Positions 49,135 to 58,204 of a stretch of 64,000 nt of DNA are shown here, one piece after another; the stretch's first letter is position 1; each line of letters begins with the position of its first letter. Source of the stretch: Metabacillus endolithicus (GTDB lineage: Bacteria; Bacillota; Bacilli; Bacillales; Bacillaceae). The notes beneath the pieces were generated by a model, which saw nothing but the letters and a program-made list of their open reading frames with translations, made no database searches and was not told where the DNA came from. The DNA lies in contig NZ_CP095550.1 of assembly GCF_023078335.1 (NCBI RefSeq), positions 4,446,001 to 4,510,000 on the forward strand. Reading direction: 5' to 3'. Made by a program: the position numbers and the translations under genes.

Positions 49135-49322
49135 TTATATTAAGCCTTTTTCTCTCATTCTTTTTTTCATAATAAAACCAGTAGCCATTACAGCATTTAG
49201 ACCAATGATGGCCAAAATAATTCCTAGGATGCTTCGTTCACCAACGGCCACTCCAATTCCAATCATAAAAGAGTAATTGCTAATACAGCTAATACAAGAA
49301 AAATCCATTTACCTTGTTTCAT
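49135..49322 (-). CDS. ylaF: YlaF-like small membrane protein, frameshifted
   Basis: Two membrane helices with a basic end (FIMKKRMREKGLI). From ATG at 49322 the frame (KQGKWIFLVLAVLA) breaks; the continuation YSFMIGIGVAVGERSI, LGIILAII is one frame over. One extra A (T pair 49277-49278 on +) restores 62 residues, the length of B. subtilis YlaF, which also has an ERSI motif and a KKKMRE end. It is divergent from typA. Confidence 0.72.
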
Positions 49323-49543
49323 TAAAAATGACAGCTCCCAACCATGGCTTTGCCTAATTTTTGATTACTTCTTATAGTTTACTTAAAATCATTCGGCTTT
49401 TCTAGATTGTTTATGGTATAATATCGAAGGTGATTTTGAAATAATGAAAGTATTAACTCAGAATACTACAGGAATGAGCATTTTAAAACCATTTAGATAG
49501 CCTCTCATTCTTTGGTTATTATATATTTTTAGGAGATGAAATT

Positions 49544-51385
49544 GTGAAACTTCGAAATGATATTCGCAACATTGCTATTATTGCCCACGTTGACCACGGT
49601 AAAACTACTTTGGTTGACCAACTTTTACATCAGTCTGGAACATTCCGTACGAACGAGCAAGTTGCTGAACGTGCAATGGATTCAAACGACCTTGAGCGTG
49701 AGCGTGGAATTACAATCCTTGCAAAAAACACAGCAATAAACTATAAAGACAAACGTATTAACATTATGGATACGCCAGGACATGCTGACTTCGGTGGAGA
49801 AGTTGAACGTATTATGAAAATGGTTGACGGTGTATTACTTGTTGTTGATGCTTATGAAGGGTGTATGCCACAAACACGCTTCGTATTAAAGAAAGCATTA
49901 GAGCAAAACTTAACACCGATTGTTGTCGTAAACAAGATCGACCGTGATTTTGCACGTCCATCAGAAGTAGTTGATGAAGTATTAGATTTATTCATCGAGC
50001 TTGATGCAAATGAAGATCAATTAGAATTCCCGGTAGTGTTTGCTTCTGCTATTAATGGTACAGCAAGTACAAGTCCTAACCCGGCTGAGCAAGAAGAAAA
50101 CATGGCTTCATTATTTGATGCTATTGTAGATCATATTCCTGCACCAGTTGATAACAAAGAAGAGCCTCTTCAATTCCAAGTAGCTTTGTTAGATTACAAT
50201 GACTACGTAGGTCGTATCGGGATTGGACGTGTATTCCGTGGAACAATGAAGGTTGGACAACAAGTTTCTCTAATGAAAGTTGATGGTTCAATTAAAAACT
50301 TCCGTGTATCAAAGATTTTTGGTTTCCAAGGATTAAAACGTGTTGAAGTAGAACAAGCTGTCGCAGGGGACCTTGTTGCAGTATCAGGTATGGAAGATAT
50401 CAATGTTGGTGAGACAGTATGTCCAGCTGAACATCAGGAAGCTCTTCCTATTCTACGTATAGATGAGCCTACATTACAAATGACATTTGCTGTAAATAAC
50501 AGTCCGTTTGCTGGTCGTGAAGGTAAATTTGTTACAGCACGTAAAATTGAAGAGCGTTTATTAGCTCAATTACAAACAGATGTAAGTTTACGTGTTGATC
50601 CAACAGATTCACCAGATGCATGGGTTGTTTCTGGTCGTGGGGAGCTTCATTTATCAATCTTAATTGAAAACATGCGTCGTGAAGGATATGAATTACAAGT
50701 ATCTAAACCAGAGGTTATTGTTAAGGAAATTGATGGAGTAAGATGTGAACCAGTAGAACGTGTACAAATTGATGTTCCTGAAGAGCACACTGGTTCTGTT
50801 ATGGAATCTATCGGAGCTCGTAAAGGTGAAATGCTTGATATGATAAATAACGGTAATGGTCAAGTACGCTTAATATTTAATGTACCTGCTCGAGGGTTAA
50901 TTGGATATTCAACTGAGTTCATGTCTTTAACTCGTGGATTTGGTATCATTAACCACACATTCGACAGCTACCAGCCAATGCAACCTGGTAAAGTAGGAGG
51001 ACGTCGCCAAGGTGTTCTTGTTTCAATGGAGAATGGCAAGTCTACTACTTACGGTATTCAAGGTGTTGAGGACCGTGGAGTGATCTTCGTTGAAGCTGGT
51101 GTTGATGTATATGAAGGTATGATTGTTGGAGAACACACTCGTGAAAATGACCTTGTTGTTAATATTTGTAAGATGAAACAACAAACAAATATTCGTTCTG
51201 CTACTAAAGATCAAACGAGTACAATGAAAAAACCTCGTATTATGTCATTAGAAGAAGCCCTTGAGTATCTAAATGACGATGAATATTGTGAGTTAACTCC
51301 TGAATCGATTCGATTGAGAAAGAAAATTCTCGATAAAAATGAACGTGAAAAAGCAGCTAAAAAGAAAAAACTAGCTGGCATGTAA
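49544..51385 (+). CDS. typA: TypA/BipA ribosome-associated GTPase
   Basis: A 613-residue translational GTPase of the EF-G class that helps 50S assembly and growth in the cold or under stress. G1 is [10 protein letters not shown], the switch I region ERERGITI, G3 DTPGHADFG, and G4 NKIDRD. The C-terminal BipA domain is complete ([26 protein letters not shown]). GTG start at 49544 after AGGAG. Corresponds to ylaG of B. subtilis. Confidence 0.96.
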   Translation: MKLRNDIRNIAIIAHVDHGKTTLVDQLLHQSGTFRTNEQVAERAMDSNDLERERGITILAKNTAINYKDKRINIMDTPGHADFGGEVERIMKMVDGVLLVVDAYEGCMPQTRFVLKKALEQNLTPIVVVNKIDRDFARPSEVVDEVLDLFIELDANEDQLEFPVVFASAINGTASTSPNPAEQEENMASLFDAIVDHIPAPVDNKEEPLQFQVALLDYNDYVGRIGIGRVFRGTMKVGQQVSLMKVDGSIKNFRVSKIFGFQGLKRVEVEQAVAGDLVAVSGMEDINVGETVCPAEHQEALPILRIDEPTLQMTFAVNNSPFAGREGKFVTARKIEERLLAQLQTDVSLRVDPTDSPDAWVVSGRGELHLSILIENMRREGYELQVSKPEVIVKEIDGVRCEPVERVQIDVPEEHTGSVMESIGARKGEMLDMINNGNGQVRLIFNVPARGLIGYSTEFMSLTRGFGIINHTFDSYQPMQPGKVGGRRQGVLVSMENGKSTTYGIQGVEDRGVIFVEAGVDVYEGMIVGEHTRENDLVVNICKMKQQTNIRSATKDQTSTMKKPRIMSLEEALEYLNDDEYCELTPESIRLRKKILDKNEREKAAKKKKLAGM

Positions 51386-51400
51386 TTGGAAAGCTAATTT

Positions 51401-51437
51401 GAAAGGCTGATTCTATTGTGTAGAATCAGCCTTTCAC
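51401..51437 (+). terminator. Terminator of typA
   Basis: A perfect 15-bp stem, GAAAGGCTGATTCTA with TAGAATCAGCCTTTC, and a five-base loop. Confidence 0.88.
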
Positions 51438-51591
51438 TTAAAGTAATGTTCATAGTTCAATTTGTGGATGGATGGTAACCTAACATAAGTAGACTCCAAT
51501 TTACTAAAATGATGTAACAATTTATGTGTTAGTATATAATTAGAGTTTTTATACAGTTAGTAACTAGCAAGTAAACTTGTGAGGAGGGGAC

Positions 51592-51912
51592 ATGATGGAT
51601 GTTTCAGAAAGACTTTCGTTTTTTCCTAGCCTGTACCAAGTTGTCGATAACCCGAAGCTTGGGATGTGGATGTTATATTTAACAATCTTATTTTTATCGA
51701 TTCTTGTTTACAAACTTGGGTTTGCTAAAAAACTTCCAATTTTAAAATCGGCTGTTATATATACCTTTTTAGCCTTTGGTTGTACGGTATTAACATTTTT
51801 AGGGATCTTTTTACCAGTTGCAGAAGGTCTAGTAGTTGCAGCACTTATTTTAATTATTTATAAGATCAGGCTATATCAGTCAAAAAAACAAGAAGCAGAA
51901 GAAGTAAAATAA
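51592..51912 (+). CDS. ylaH: YlaH-like membrane protein
   Basis: A 106-residue protein with three membrane helices (about residues 24-43, 52-72 and 74-92) and a charged C-terminus. It matches the YlaH family ([25 protein letters not shown]). RBS GAGGAGGGG. Follows typA as in B. subtilis. Function unknown. Confidence 0.85.
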   Translation: MMDVSERLSFFPSLYQVVDNPKLGMWMLYLTILFLSILVYKLGFAKKLPILKSAVIYTFLAFGCTVLTFLGIFLPVAEGLVVAALILIIYKIRLYQSKKQEAEEVK

Positions 51913-51945
51913 AGGTTCTGACAAAAGTCAGAACCTTTATTTTAT
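51910..51945. terminator. Bidirectional terminator between ylaH and the minus-strand ylaI pair
   Basis: AAAGGTTCTGAC and GTCAGAACCTTT form a 12-bp stem with a four-base loop. Confidence 0.9.
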
Positions 51946-52373
51946 AGTTGATTTAGAAAAAAATCGTAGCGGAATTGGTAGGATTAAGGCGTATAGTAAG
52001 TGTCCAAGTGTCCACCAAAGTATAGCTGTAAAGTCAAGTAACTCAGGTGTTTCTTTTATGGAAACTATTGTTAAAGGAAAATATAAAAAAACAGTTGGTA
52101 CAGTTAAAAAACATGAGAGAAGAACTTGCTGCTTCACCTTTACTAGCTTAAGAAAATGAGTTAAAAAAACAAAGATTATACCGATCATAACAGATACTGC
52201 TAGATGAACAATAAATTCTAAGATTTCAGGAATATAACCAATATAAATAAAATCAATATTTAGCAATAGTGTGTAAACCTTAAGATTTGTTATTGTTTCG
52301 ACTAATTTTAAAAACAAGTTCCCAATACTGTTCCGCTTATAAGTCCGGTAACGATCCCTTGAAAAATTCTCAC
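51937..52373 (-). CDS. Membrane protein coupled to ylaI, unknown function, frameshifted
   Basis: A GTG at 52373 overlaps the ylaI stop by four bases (GTGA) and reads RIFQGIVTGLISGTVLG. The frame is then lost; the next frame gives LFLKLVETITNLKVYTLLL and three more membrane helices. One extra A (T pair 52319-52320 on +) restores about 145 residues with four helices. The apparent longer frame running up into ylaI is an artefact. The family is not recognised. Confidence 0.65.
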
Positions 52374-52570
52374 CAGGTGTCTTCAGTCTTTTTATCTTGA
52401 TAAAGCCGAAACTTACCGGTTGCAATTCGCTCATTTGTTTTTTCTGTAATTCTGTTTTGACAAGGATTACACATATATGTATGAATTGGACGGTTTCTAA
52501 GTCGTTTTGCAACTAATGTTTCATCGTCAATGTTTTCCACTGTATCACAAATAACACACTTAACTCTCAT
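52370..52570 (-). CDS. ylaI: YlaI-like zinc-ribbon protein (DUF2197)
   Basis: A 66-residue protein with two CxxC pairs (CVICDT near the N-terminus and CNPCQNRI near residue 34), a typical small zinc ribbon, followed by a basic helix. RBS AAGAGGTG. It matches YlaI in size and location; function unknown. Confidence 0.88.
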   Translation of the reverse strand: MRVKCVICDTVENIDDETLVAKRLRNRPIHTYMCNPCQNRITEKTNERIATGKFRLYQDKKTEDTW

Positions 52571-52726
52571 TTGGCACCTCTTTATTATATTAATATCTTT
52601 TACTAATTCTATTGGTCATATTATAACATAAAGCCTTTAAAAGGATTGAGAAGGAATGTTTTTAGTTGGAACCTTTTAGAAAAAAAGGTATGATATTTGT
52701 ATATAAAATGGAAAGGGAGGATTCAG

Positions 52727-53185
52727 ATGGCAAATAAAGTTGAACCAGTGTTAATTGTTCCCTTATTTAATGCTTTGCAACAAGAGCGGTATGTAACTTT
52801 GGCAACAATTGATAATGAAACGGGTTCTCCAAACATAAGTGCCATTTCTTGGGTTTTTGCTCCGGAAACTAATCGAATATTATTAGCAGTAGATGAACGC
52901 TCACGAATCATCGATAATATAAAGAAACATCCTGCAGTTGTTTTAAATGTAATCGCTAACGAATCTACATACTCCATTAACGGAAATGCACATGTTAAAG
53001 GGGAAAGGTTGGAAGAAGTTCCGCTAAAACTTGCTTTAATTGAACTATCTATAATCGAAGTTCGTGATGTTATGTTCTATGGTTCAAAAATTTCAGCTGA
53101 ACCAAAATATGAAAAAACATATGATGAAAAAGCGGCATCTAAGTTAGATAAACAAGTATTAGATGCGTTAAAAAAACATCATTGA
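52727..53185 (+). CDS. Pyridoxamine 5'-phosphate oxidase-like flavin-binding protein
   Basis: A 152-residue split-barrel protein of the PNPOx-like superfamily: ERYVTLATIDNETGSPNIS, SWVFAPETNRILLAVD, and NIKKHPAVVLNVI, the usual FMN-binding strand order. ATG at 52727 follows GGGAGGA; an earlier in-frame start at 52697 lies before the RBS. Substrate not predictable. Confidence 0.82.
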   Translation: MANKVEPVLIVPLFNALQQERYVTLATIDNETGSPNISAISWVFAPETNRILLAVDERSRIIDNIKKHPAVVLNVIANESTYSINGNAHVKGERLEEVPLKLALIELSIIEVRDVMFYGSKISAEPKYEKTYDEKAASKLDKQVLDALKKHH

Positions 53186-53215
53186 AAAGTGAATATATTA
53201 TAGTCGTATTAGAAA

Positions 53216-53297
53216 AAAGACTGCTTGAAACAAGATGACCCTAACATCGCTAAATCGTATTAGGTATTCATAAATTGTTCCAGGCAGTCTTGTTTTA
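53216..53297. terminator. Long hairpin between the PNPOx-like gene and ylaJ
   Basis: AAGACTGC with TTGAAACAA pairs with TTGTTCCAG and GCAGTCTT, and an inner CCTAA/TTAGG pair extends it. TTTT follows; converging genes lie on both sides. Confidence 0.75.
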
Positions 53298-53315
53298 ATT
53301 AAAAAAGTAATTGAT

Positions 53316-53921
53316 TTACTTATCGTTTAAATGACCATTCGATTGATCTTGCTGTACTTTTTCTAACGACTTTTCTTCTTGATCATTTAGTTGATTTTTA
53401 CTTTGCTCTGTTGGTTGTTTTTGCTGGTTATCTAAGATTTCAGACGGTACTTCTGGTACGACACGTCCTACAATGGCTGCTAACTCGTCTAAGATACCAA
53501 CAACTGGTCTTCCTTCCTGAATTTCGTTGGCCATTTCACGCAGTCTAACGTTTGTATCTGCATCAGCAATGACGATTGCTCTTGCTCCATATGGATCATG
53601 CATTAAGCTTTCTGCAACTGTATATTTTATTGTTTCTACTTTATTACGATCAAGCTTTGAATTAACATCAATACCAATAACTGCAAATTGTCCAAGCACA
53701 ACAGCTGTTGCATCGTTAACTTCAGGTATTTGAGTTGCAAGCTCCACAAGATGCTTTGAGATTTCTTGTCCTGTTTTACGATCAACATGCTCTTCTACGC
53801 TGTTTTTAACATTTATTGGTGTTTCGTTTCCGTCATTTTTTTGCGTATCATTGGCACCTTGGTCTTGATTGCAACCGGTTATGATGAGGAACGATAACAA
53901 AAGAATTGTAATGAATTTCAT
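53316..53921 (-). CDS. ylaJ: YlaJ, YhcN/YlaJ-family sporulation lipoprotein
   Basis: A 201-residue lipoprotein with lipobox IITGC near residue 17. The YhcN/YlaJ domain (HLVELATQIPEVNDATAVVLGQFAVIGIDV) is followed by DPYGARAIVIADADTNVRLREMA, then a Gln-rich hydrophilic tail. This family belongs to the forespore inner membrane and coat proteins of Bacillus and affects germination. RBS AAGGAGTG. Confidence 0.9.
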   Translation of the reverse strand: MKFITILLLSFLIITGCNQDQGANDTQKNDGNETPINVKNSVEEHVDRKTGQEISKHLVELATQIPEVNDATAVVLGQFAVIGIDVNSKLDRNKVETIKYTVAESLMHDPYGARAIVIADADTNVRLREMANEIQEGRPVVGILDELAAIVGRVVPEVPSEILDNQQKQPTEQSKNQLNDQEEKSLEKVQQDQSNGHLNDK

Positions 53922-54165
53922 GAGATCACTCCTTAAGATTTTTTAGAAATAGTGTTATTCATTGAAGTTAATTGTTCATTTGACATCAGAATTTCAGTTG
54001 AAAAGAAGTTTTTTTACTGCTTTTTAATTTTATTGTCTAATAAACCTTCTATCTTTATTCATTCTTTCATATATTTTAGCAACGCTTCATTCACAGCTTG
54101 ACTTTTTTTCACCACCTAATTGTTAAACTCCATAAAAAAATAGGAACGGAGTAGGAGGCGGAGGT

Positions 54166-55494
54166 TTGAGGAAGATTTATGTTTTAGACACAAATGTATT
54201 ATTGCAAGATCCGAATTCAATATTTTCTTTTGAAGAAAATGAAGTAGTAATTCCAGCAGTGGTTTTAGAAGAGGTTGATTCAAAGAAGCGGTATATGGAT
54301 GAAATAGGTAGAAATGCAAGACAAGTTTCAAAATTGATTGACCAGCTTAGAGAAACAGGCAAACTTCATGAGAAAATTCCTTTACCCAATGGTGGGTCAT
54401 TAAGGATAGAATTAAATCATCGGTCTTTTCACCAATTACAAGAAATTTTTGTTGAAAAAACAAATGATAACCGAATACTTGCAGTTGCAAAGAATTTATC
54501 TTTAGAGGAACAGACGAAAGAAAATGGCCGAGCAGTTATTTTAGTAAGTAAGGACACGCTCGTTCGAGTAAAGGCTGATGCGATTGGTTTAATAGCTGAG
54601 GATTTTTTAAGTGATCGAGTAGTAGAAATTGATCACATCTATTCAGGCTTTCTCGACTTGTATATTAGCAATGAAAATTTAAATCGTTTTTATGAGAAAA
54701 ATGAGTTAATATTATCAGAAATAACGAATCATCCTTTTTATCCAAATCAATTTGTGATCATGAAAGATGCACTTGGAGGTTCATCATCTGCGATTGGTAA
54801 GGTGGATCAATCAGGTAAAAAAATCCAAAGACTTGTATTTGATCATGACCACATTTGGGGAATTAAACCTAGAAATGTTCAGCAAACGATGGCTATGGAG
54901 CTTTTACTTAGAACGGACTTGCCTTTAGTTACATTAATTGGAAAAGCTGGGACTGGAAAAACATTACTTGCTTTAGCGGCAGGTCTTATGCAAACTGAAG
55001 ATCTTGGTTCTTACAAAAAGTTACTTGTGGCAAGACCGATCGTACCTGTTGGAAAAGATTTAGGATTTTTACCTGGTGAGAAAGAAGAAAAGCTTAGACC
55101 GTGGATGCAGCCAATATTTGATAACCTTGAATATCTCTTTAATACTAAAAAGCCAGGTGAGCTTGATGCAATATTAGCTGGTATGGGGTCAATTGAAGTG
55201 GAAGCTTTAACGTATATTCGTGGGAGAAGTATACCTGAGCAAATTATTATTATTGATGAAGCTCAAAATTTAACAAAACATGAAGTGAAAACAATTCTTA
55301 CGCGTGTTGGAGAGAGAAGTAAAATTGTTCTAATGGGAGATCCAGAACAAATAGATCATCCTTATTTAGATGAATATAATAATGGACTAACCTATGTTGT
55401 GGAAAAGTTTAAAGATCAGCCAATAGCCGGTCATGTAAGGCTGGTAAAAGGAGAAAGATCTGGGTTAGCTCAGCTTGCAGCTGACTTACTATAG
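54166..55494 (+). CDS. ylaK: YlaK, PIN domain-PhoH family ATPase
   Basis: A 442-residue fusion of an N-terminal PIN nuclease-like domain (YVLDTNVLLQDP; acidic residues in EEVDSKK and DNRILAVA) with a C-terminal PhoH ATPase. The PhoH part has Walker A LIGKAGTGKTLLALA near 262, IIIDEAQNLTKHEVKTILTR and MGDPEQIDHPYLD. Proteins of this type are RNA helicase/RNase candidates (PhoH2). TTG start at 54166 after GGAGGCGGAGG. Confidence 0.92.
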   Translation: MRKIYVLDTNVLLQDPNSIFSFEENEVVIPAVVLEEVDSKKRYMDEIGRNARQVSKLIDQLRETGKLHEKIPLPNGGSLRIELNHRSFHQLQEIFVEKTNDNRILAVAKNLSLEEQTKENGRAVILVSKDTLVRVKADAIGLIAEDFLSDRVVEIDHIYSGFLDLYISNENLNRFYEKNELILSEITNHPFYPNQFVIMKDALGGSSSAIGKVDQSGKKIQRLVFDHDHIWGIKPRNVQQTMAMELLLRTDLPLVTLIGKAGTGKTLLALAAGLMQTEDLGSYKKLLVARPIVPVGKDLGFLPGEKEEKLRPWMQPIFDNLEYLFNTKKPGELDAILAGMGSIEVEALTYIRGRSIPEQIIIIDEAQNLTKHEVKTILTRVGERSKIVLMGDPEQIDHPYLDEYNNGLTYVVEKFKDQPIAGHVRLVKGERSGLAQLAADLL

Positions 55495-55512
55495 TGTTCT
55501 ACAATTACTCAA

Positions 55513-55545
55513 AAAGAAAAGGGCTTTGATCAGCCCTTTTCTTAA
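55513..55545. terminator. Bidirectional terminator between ylaK and ylaL
   Basis: AAGAAAAGGGCT and AGCCCTTTTCTT form a 12-bp stem with a six-base loop. Confidence 0.9.
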
Positions 55546-55549
55546 CGAA

Positions 55550-56047
55550 TTAAGAAACAATAATTTCCTTTACATGCTTTATTGGTGAATCAATATTTGA
55601 TCCATCACCATAATAAACGTGAATAGGACCATCTTCTTTAAGAGGTTTTCCTTTCTTGCTAAACCCTAAGATCATCTCTGAGGCATCTCCGAGTGAAACG
55701 ATGTATTTCTGATCTTTTGTAATAAATTGAACCTCTTTTGCATCATCTTGGAACTCTGCATTTTGAAGGAAGGGTTTAAAAGGAATTCCAAAGGTTCCGT
55801 TCAAAATTTTTTCTTTTTCATATGTACGTTCTGTCTTAAGTGTTGGAGGGTAAATAGCTCCTTCACGAATTTCACGTTCCCAGTGTTTAGATACCGCTTT
55901 CGTATACTCTTCTAACTCATCTTTTGATTCCTGTTCCGTATGAAAATAAGTTGTCAAATCAACTTTTCTATCATCGAAAATCCAAACTCCTGGATCTAAG
56001 GTAATTTGATAATTTACCTTTCCTTTTATAATAATAATTGAATTCAT
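55550..56047 (-). CDS. ylaL: YlaL-like peptidyl-prolyl isomerase-type protein of unknown role
   Basis: A 165-residue soluble protein with no signal or membrane part: ITLDPGVWIFDDRKVDL, KHWEREIREGAIYPPT, and a C-terminal VYYGDGSNIDSPIKHVKEIIV. Length and position between ylaK and ylaN match YlaL. ATG at 56047 follows AAAGGGG by eight bases; an upstream GTG overlaps that RBS. No catalytic motif is visible, so the isomerase-type label sometimes used is only a possibility; treat function as unknown. Confidence 0.78.
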   Translation of the reverse strand: MNSIIIIKGKVNYQITLDPGVWIFDDRKVDLTTYFHTEQESKDELEEYTKAVSKHWEREIREGAIYPPTLKTERTYEKEKILNGTFGIPFKPFLQNAEFQDDAKEVQFITKDQKYIVSLGDASEMILGFSKKGKPLKEDGPIHVYYGDGSNIDSPIKHVKEIIVS

Positions 56048-56355
56048 TATGAACACCCCTTTACAACGCTAGTATAAGCTTTTATGGAAAATTTGTCACA
56101 TGTTAAGAAAGCAATCCTTTTCAATGGGCTTTAGAATTAATTCCATTGTGAAAGTAAGCATCATTTGTGTAAAAATACATTAGCTTTATCCTATAAAAAT
56201 CTAATTCCATTATAATAATATTTAAGAATTAACAAATAGGCTTAAATTTTAGAGGATTATTTAATCTTTAGTCTGTTTGTCCTTGCTTTTTTCCTTCAAT
56301 GGATTTAATATTAATACATAGAATAGGGTAATCGCTCGGAAACGGAGGGATTAAA

Positions 56356-56637
56356 TTGGCGTCTGAGATTGCTGTTAATCATCGAGAAAAGGCACTTGCG
56401 GTACTTAAGGCAGATGCTGATAAAATCATGAAATTAATCAAGGTTCAAATGGATAATTTAACGATGCCTCAATGTCCACTTTATGAAGAGGTTTTAGATA
56501 CACAAATGTTTGGTTTATCTAGAGAAATAGACTTCGCTGTAAGGCTTGGTTTAGTTGAGGAACGTGAAGGAAAAGAACTTCTTGATTCGCTTGAAAGAGA
56601 GTTGTCTGCATTACACGATGCATTTACAACAAAATAG
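56356..56637 (+). CDS. ylaN: YlaN, UPF0358 family, iron homeostasis protein
   Basis: A 93-residue helical protein with the family landmarks [44 protein letters not shown] and [17 protein letters not shown] start at 56356, seven bases after GGAGGGA. In B. subtilis and Staphylococcus the protein is linked to iron supply and to relief of Fur repression. Position before ftsW is as in B. subtilis. Confidence 0.93.
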   Translation: MASEIAVNHREKALAVLKADADKIMKLIKVQMDNLTMPQCPLYEEVLDTQMFGLSREIDFAVRLGLVEEREGKELLDSLERELSALHDAFTTK

Positions 56638-56645
56638 TTGACTGA

Positions 56646-56681
56646 AAACTCAAACTCACATGTAATAGTTTGAGTTTTTTT
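56646..56681 (+). terminator. Terminator of ylaN
   Basis: AACTCAAACT and AGTTTGAGTT with a 10-base loop, followed by TTTT. Confidence 0.88.
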
Positions 56682-56799
56682 AGTTTATTGATAAAAATAT
56701 GATGATTTTAAAGGAATTTCCTCTATAAAAAGCGAAGATATAGTAAAATAAAGGTACAACTAGATTTACTTCATGTTTTAAAGTAAGGAAGAGATAATT

Positions 56800-58017
56800 A
56801 TGATGAAAAAAATAATAAAATCATATGATTATTCATTAATATTAGCTGTTATCCTGTTATGTTCATTTGGACTTGTTATGGTTTATAGTTCTAGTATGAT
56901 CACTGCAGTTGCACGATATGGCTTTGAGCCAGATCATTTTTTTCAAAGGCAAAAAATGGCTCTTATTGGAGGCGGTCTTGCATTTATTGTAATGATGATT
57001 TTTCCTTACAGAGCATTTTTAAATAGTAAAATTTTGAAATTTATTGTCTTTGGATCTATTGGACTCTTAGTCTCTTTATTTTTCATCGGGCATGTAGCCG
57101 GTAACGCTCAAAGTTGGATCAAGTTAGGTGGTTTCAGCCTTCAGCCTGGTGAGTTTGTGAAGCTAAGTGTAATCATTTATCTTGCAGCTGTTTATGATAA
57201 GAAACAGTCTTATATAGATGAATTTGGACGAGGTGTTCTTCCTCCGCTTATTTTCACAGGACTTATTTGCTTTTTTGTTGTCATTCAACCTGATTTTGGA
57301 ACTGCTTTTATAATTGGGATGATTGCTATTTGTATGATTGTCTGCTCAGGTATGGCGATAAAAAGTATGTTGAAGCTAATATCTCTTTTCGGGCTGTTTT
57401 GTTTATTGATGCTGCCGTATATCATTCTTAAAGGATTTTTTAGCGATGAACAGATGAGTCGTTTTACTGGTGTGCTAGATCCTTTCGGAAACGAAGGGGG
57501 AGCTGGATATCAACTAGTAAATTCTCTTTATGCAATTGGTTCCGGTGGCTTGACAGGATTAGGTTTGGGACAAAGCGTTCAAAAGTATGGATACTTACCT
57601 GAATCACATACTGATTTTATTATGTCTATCATTGCTGAGGAATTAGGAATTTTAGGAGTCCTATTTGTATTGATTCTACTATCATTTATTGTAATAAAAG
57701 GATTCTATATTGCCAGGAAATGTCAAGATCCTTTTGGTACCTTGCTTGCCGTTGGTATTTCAAGTATGATTGCCATTCAATCTATGATTAATTTAGGCGG
57801 GTTAACGGGATTGCTGCCGATTACAGGCGTTCCATTACCGTTTATAAGCTATGGAGGTTCTTCTATTCTTTTGCTCCTTATTTCTATGGGACTACTTATA
57901 AATGTTTCAATGTTTACAACATACCGTGATACGTATAAGAAGCCTGTTATAGTGGATAATCAACCATTACAAGAAATCAAGCCTGTTCAAACAACAAAGA
58001 ATACTTCAATAAGATAA
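56800..58017 (+). CDS. ftsW: FtsW, SEDS-family septal peptidoglycan polymerase
   Basis: A 405-residue SEDS protein with about ten membrane helices that polymerises lipid II at the division septum with a partner PBP. Signatures are MVYSSSMITA, WIKLGGFSLQPGEFVKL, IQPDFGTAFII with the catalytic Asp, GYQLVNSLYAIGSGGLTGLGLGQS, PESHTDFIMSIIAEELG, and the C-terminal PFISYGGSS. The location before pycA matches FtsW rather than RodA. Confidence 0.94.
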   Translation: MMKKIIKSYDYSLILAVILLCSFGLVMVYSSSMITAVARYGFEPDHFFQRQKMALIGGGLAFIVMMIFPYRAFLNSKILKFIVFGSIGLLVSLFFIGHVAGNAQSWIKLGGFSLQPGEFVKLSVIIYLAAVYDKKQSYIDEFGRGVLPPLIFTGLICFFVVIQPDFGTAFIIGMIAICMIVCSGMAIKSMLKLISLFGLFCLLMLPYIILKGFFSDEQMSRFTGVLDPFGNEGGAGYQLVNSLYAIGSGGLTGLGLGQSVQKYGYLPESHTDFIMSIIAEELGILGVLFVLILLSFIVIKGFYIARKCQDPFGTLLAVGISSMIAIQSMINLGGLTGLLPITGVPLPFISYGGSSILLLLISMGLLINVSMFTTYRDTYKKPVIVDNQPLQEIKPVQTTKNTSIR

Positions 58018-58025
58018 AATTCACT

Positions 58026-58071
58026 TAAATACCCATCAGTCACAAATGTCTGTCTGACGGGTATTTTCTTT
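58026..58071 (+). terminator. Terminator of ftsW
   Basis: AAATACCCATCAG and CTGACGGGTATTT with one mismatch, followed by TCTTT. Confidence 0.85.
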
Positions 58072-58204
58072 ATACTCTGAAGATAATTACCTACTGTGTT
58101 AGTCTAAAAGGTCAAATAGTCAGTGATTTTCTGTATAACATTTTTCTTTAATGTGTTATACTAATTGCAAACTAATTGTTTGTTTTAGGAGGGGAAATGA
58201 TTTA

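Noticed and set aside
51937..52512. A 191-codon minus-strand frame reaching into ylaI
   Set aside because: Its first third is ylaI in another frame; the true start is the GTG at 52373 followed by a one-base frameshift.
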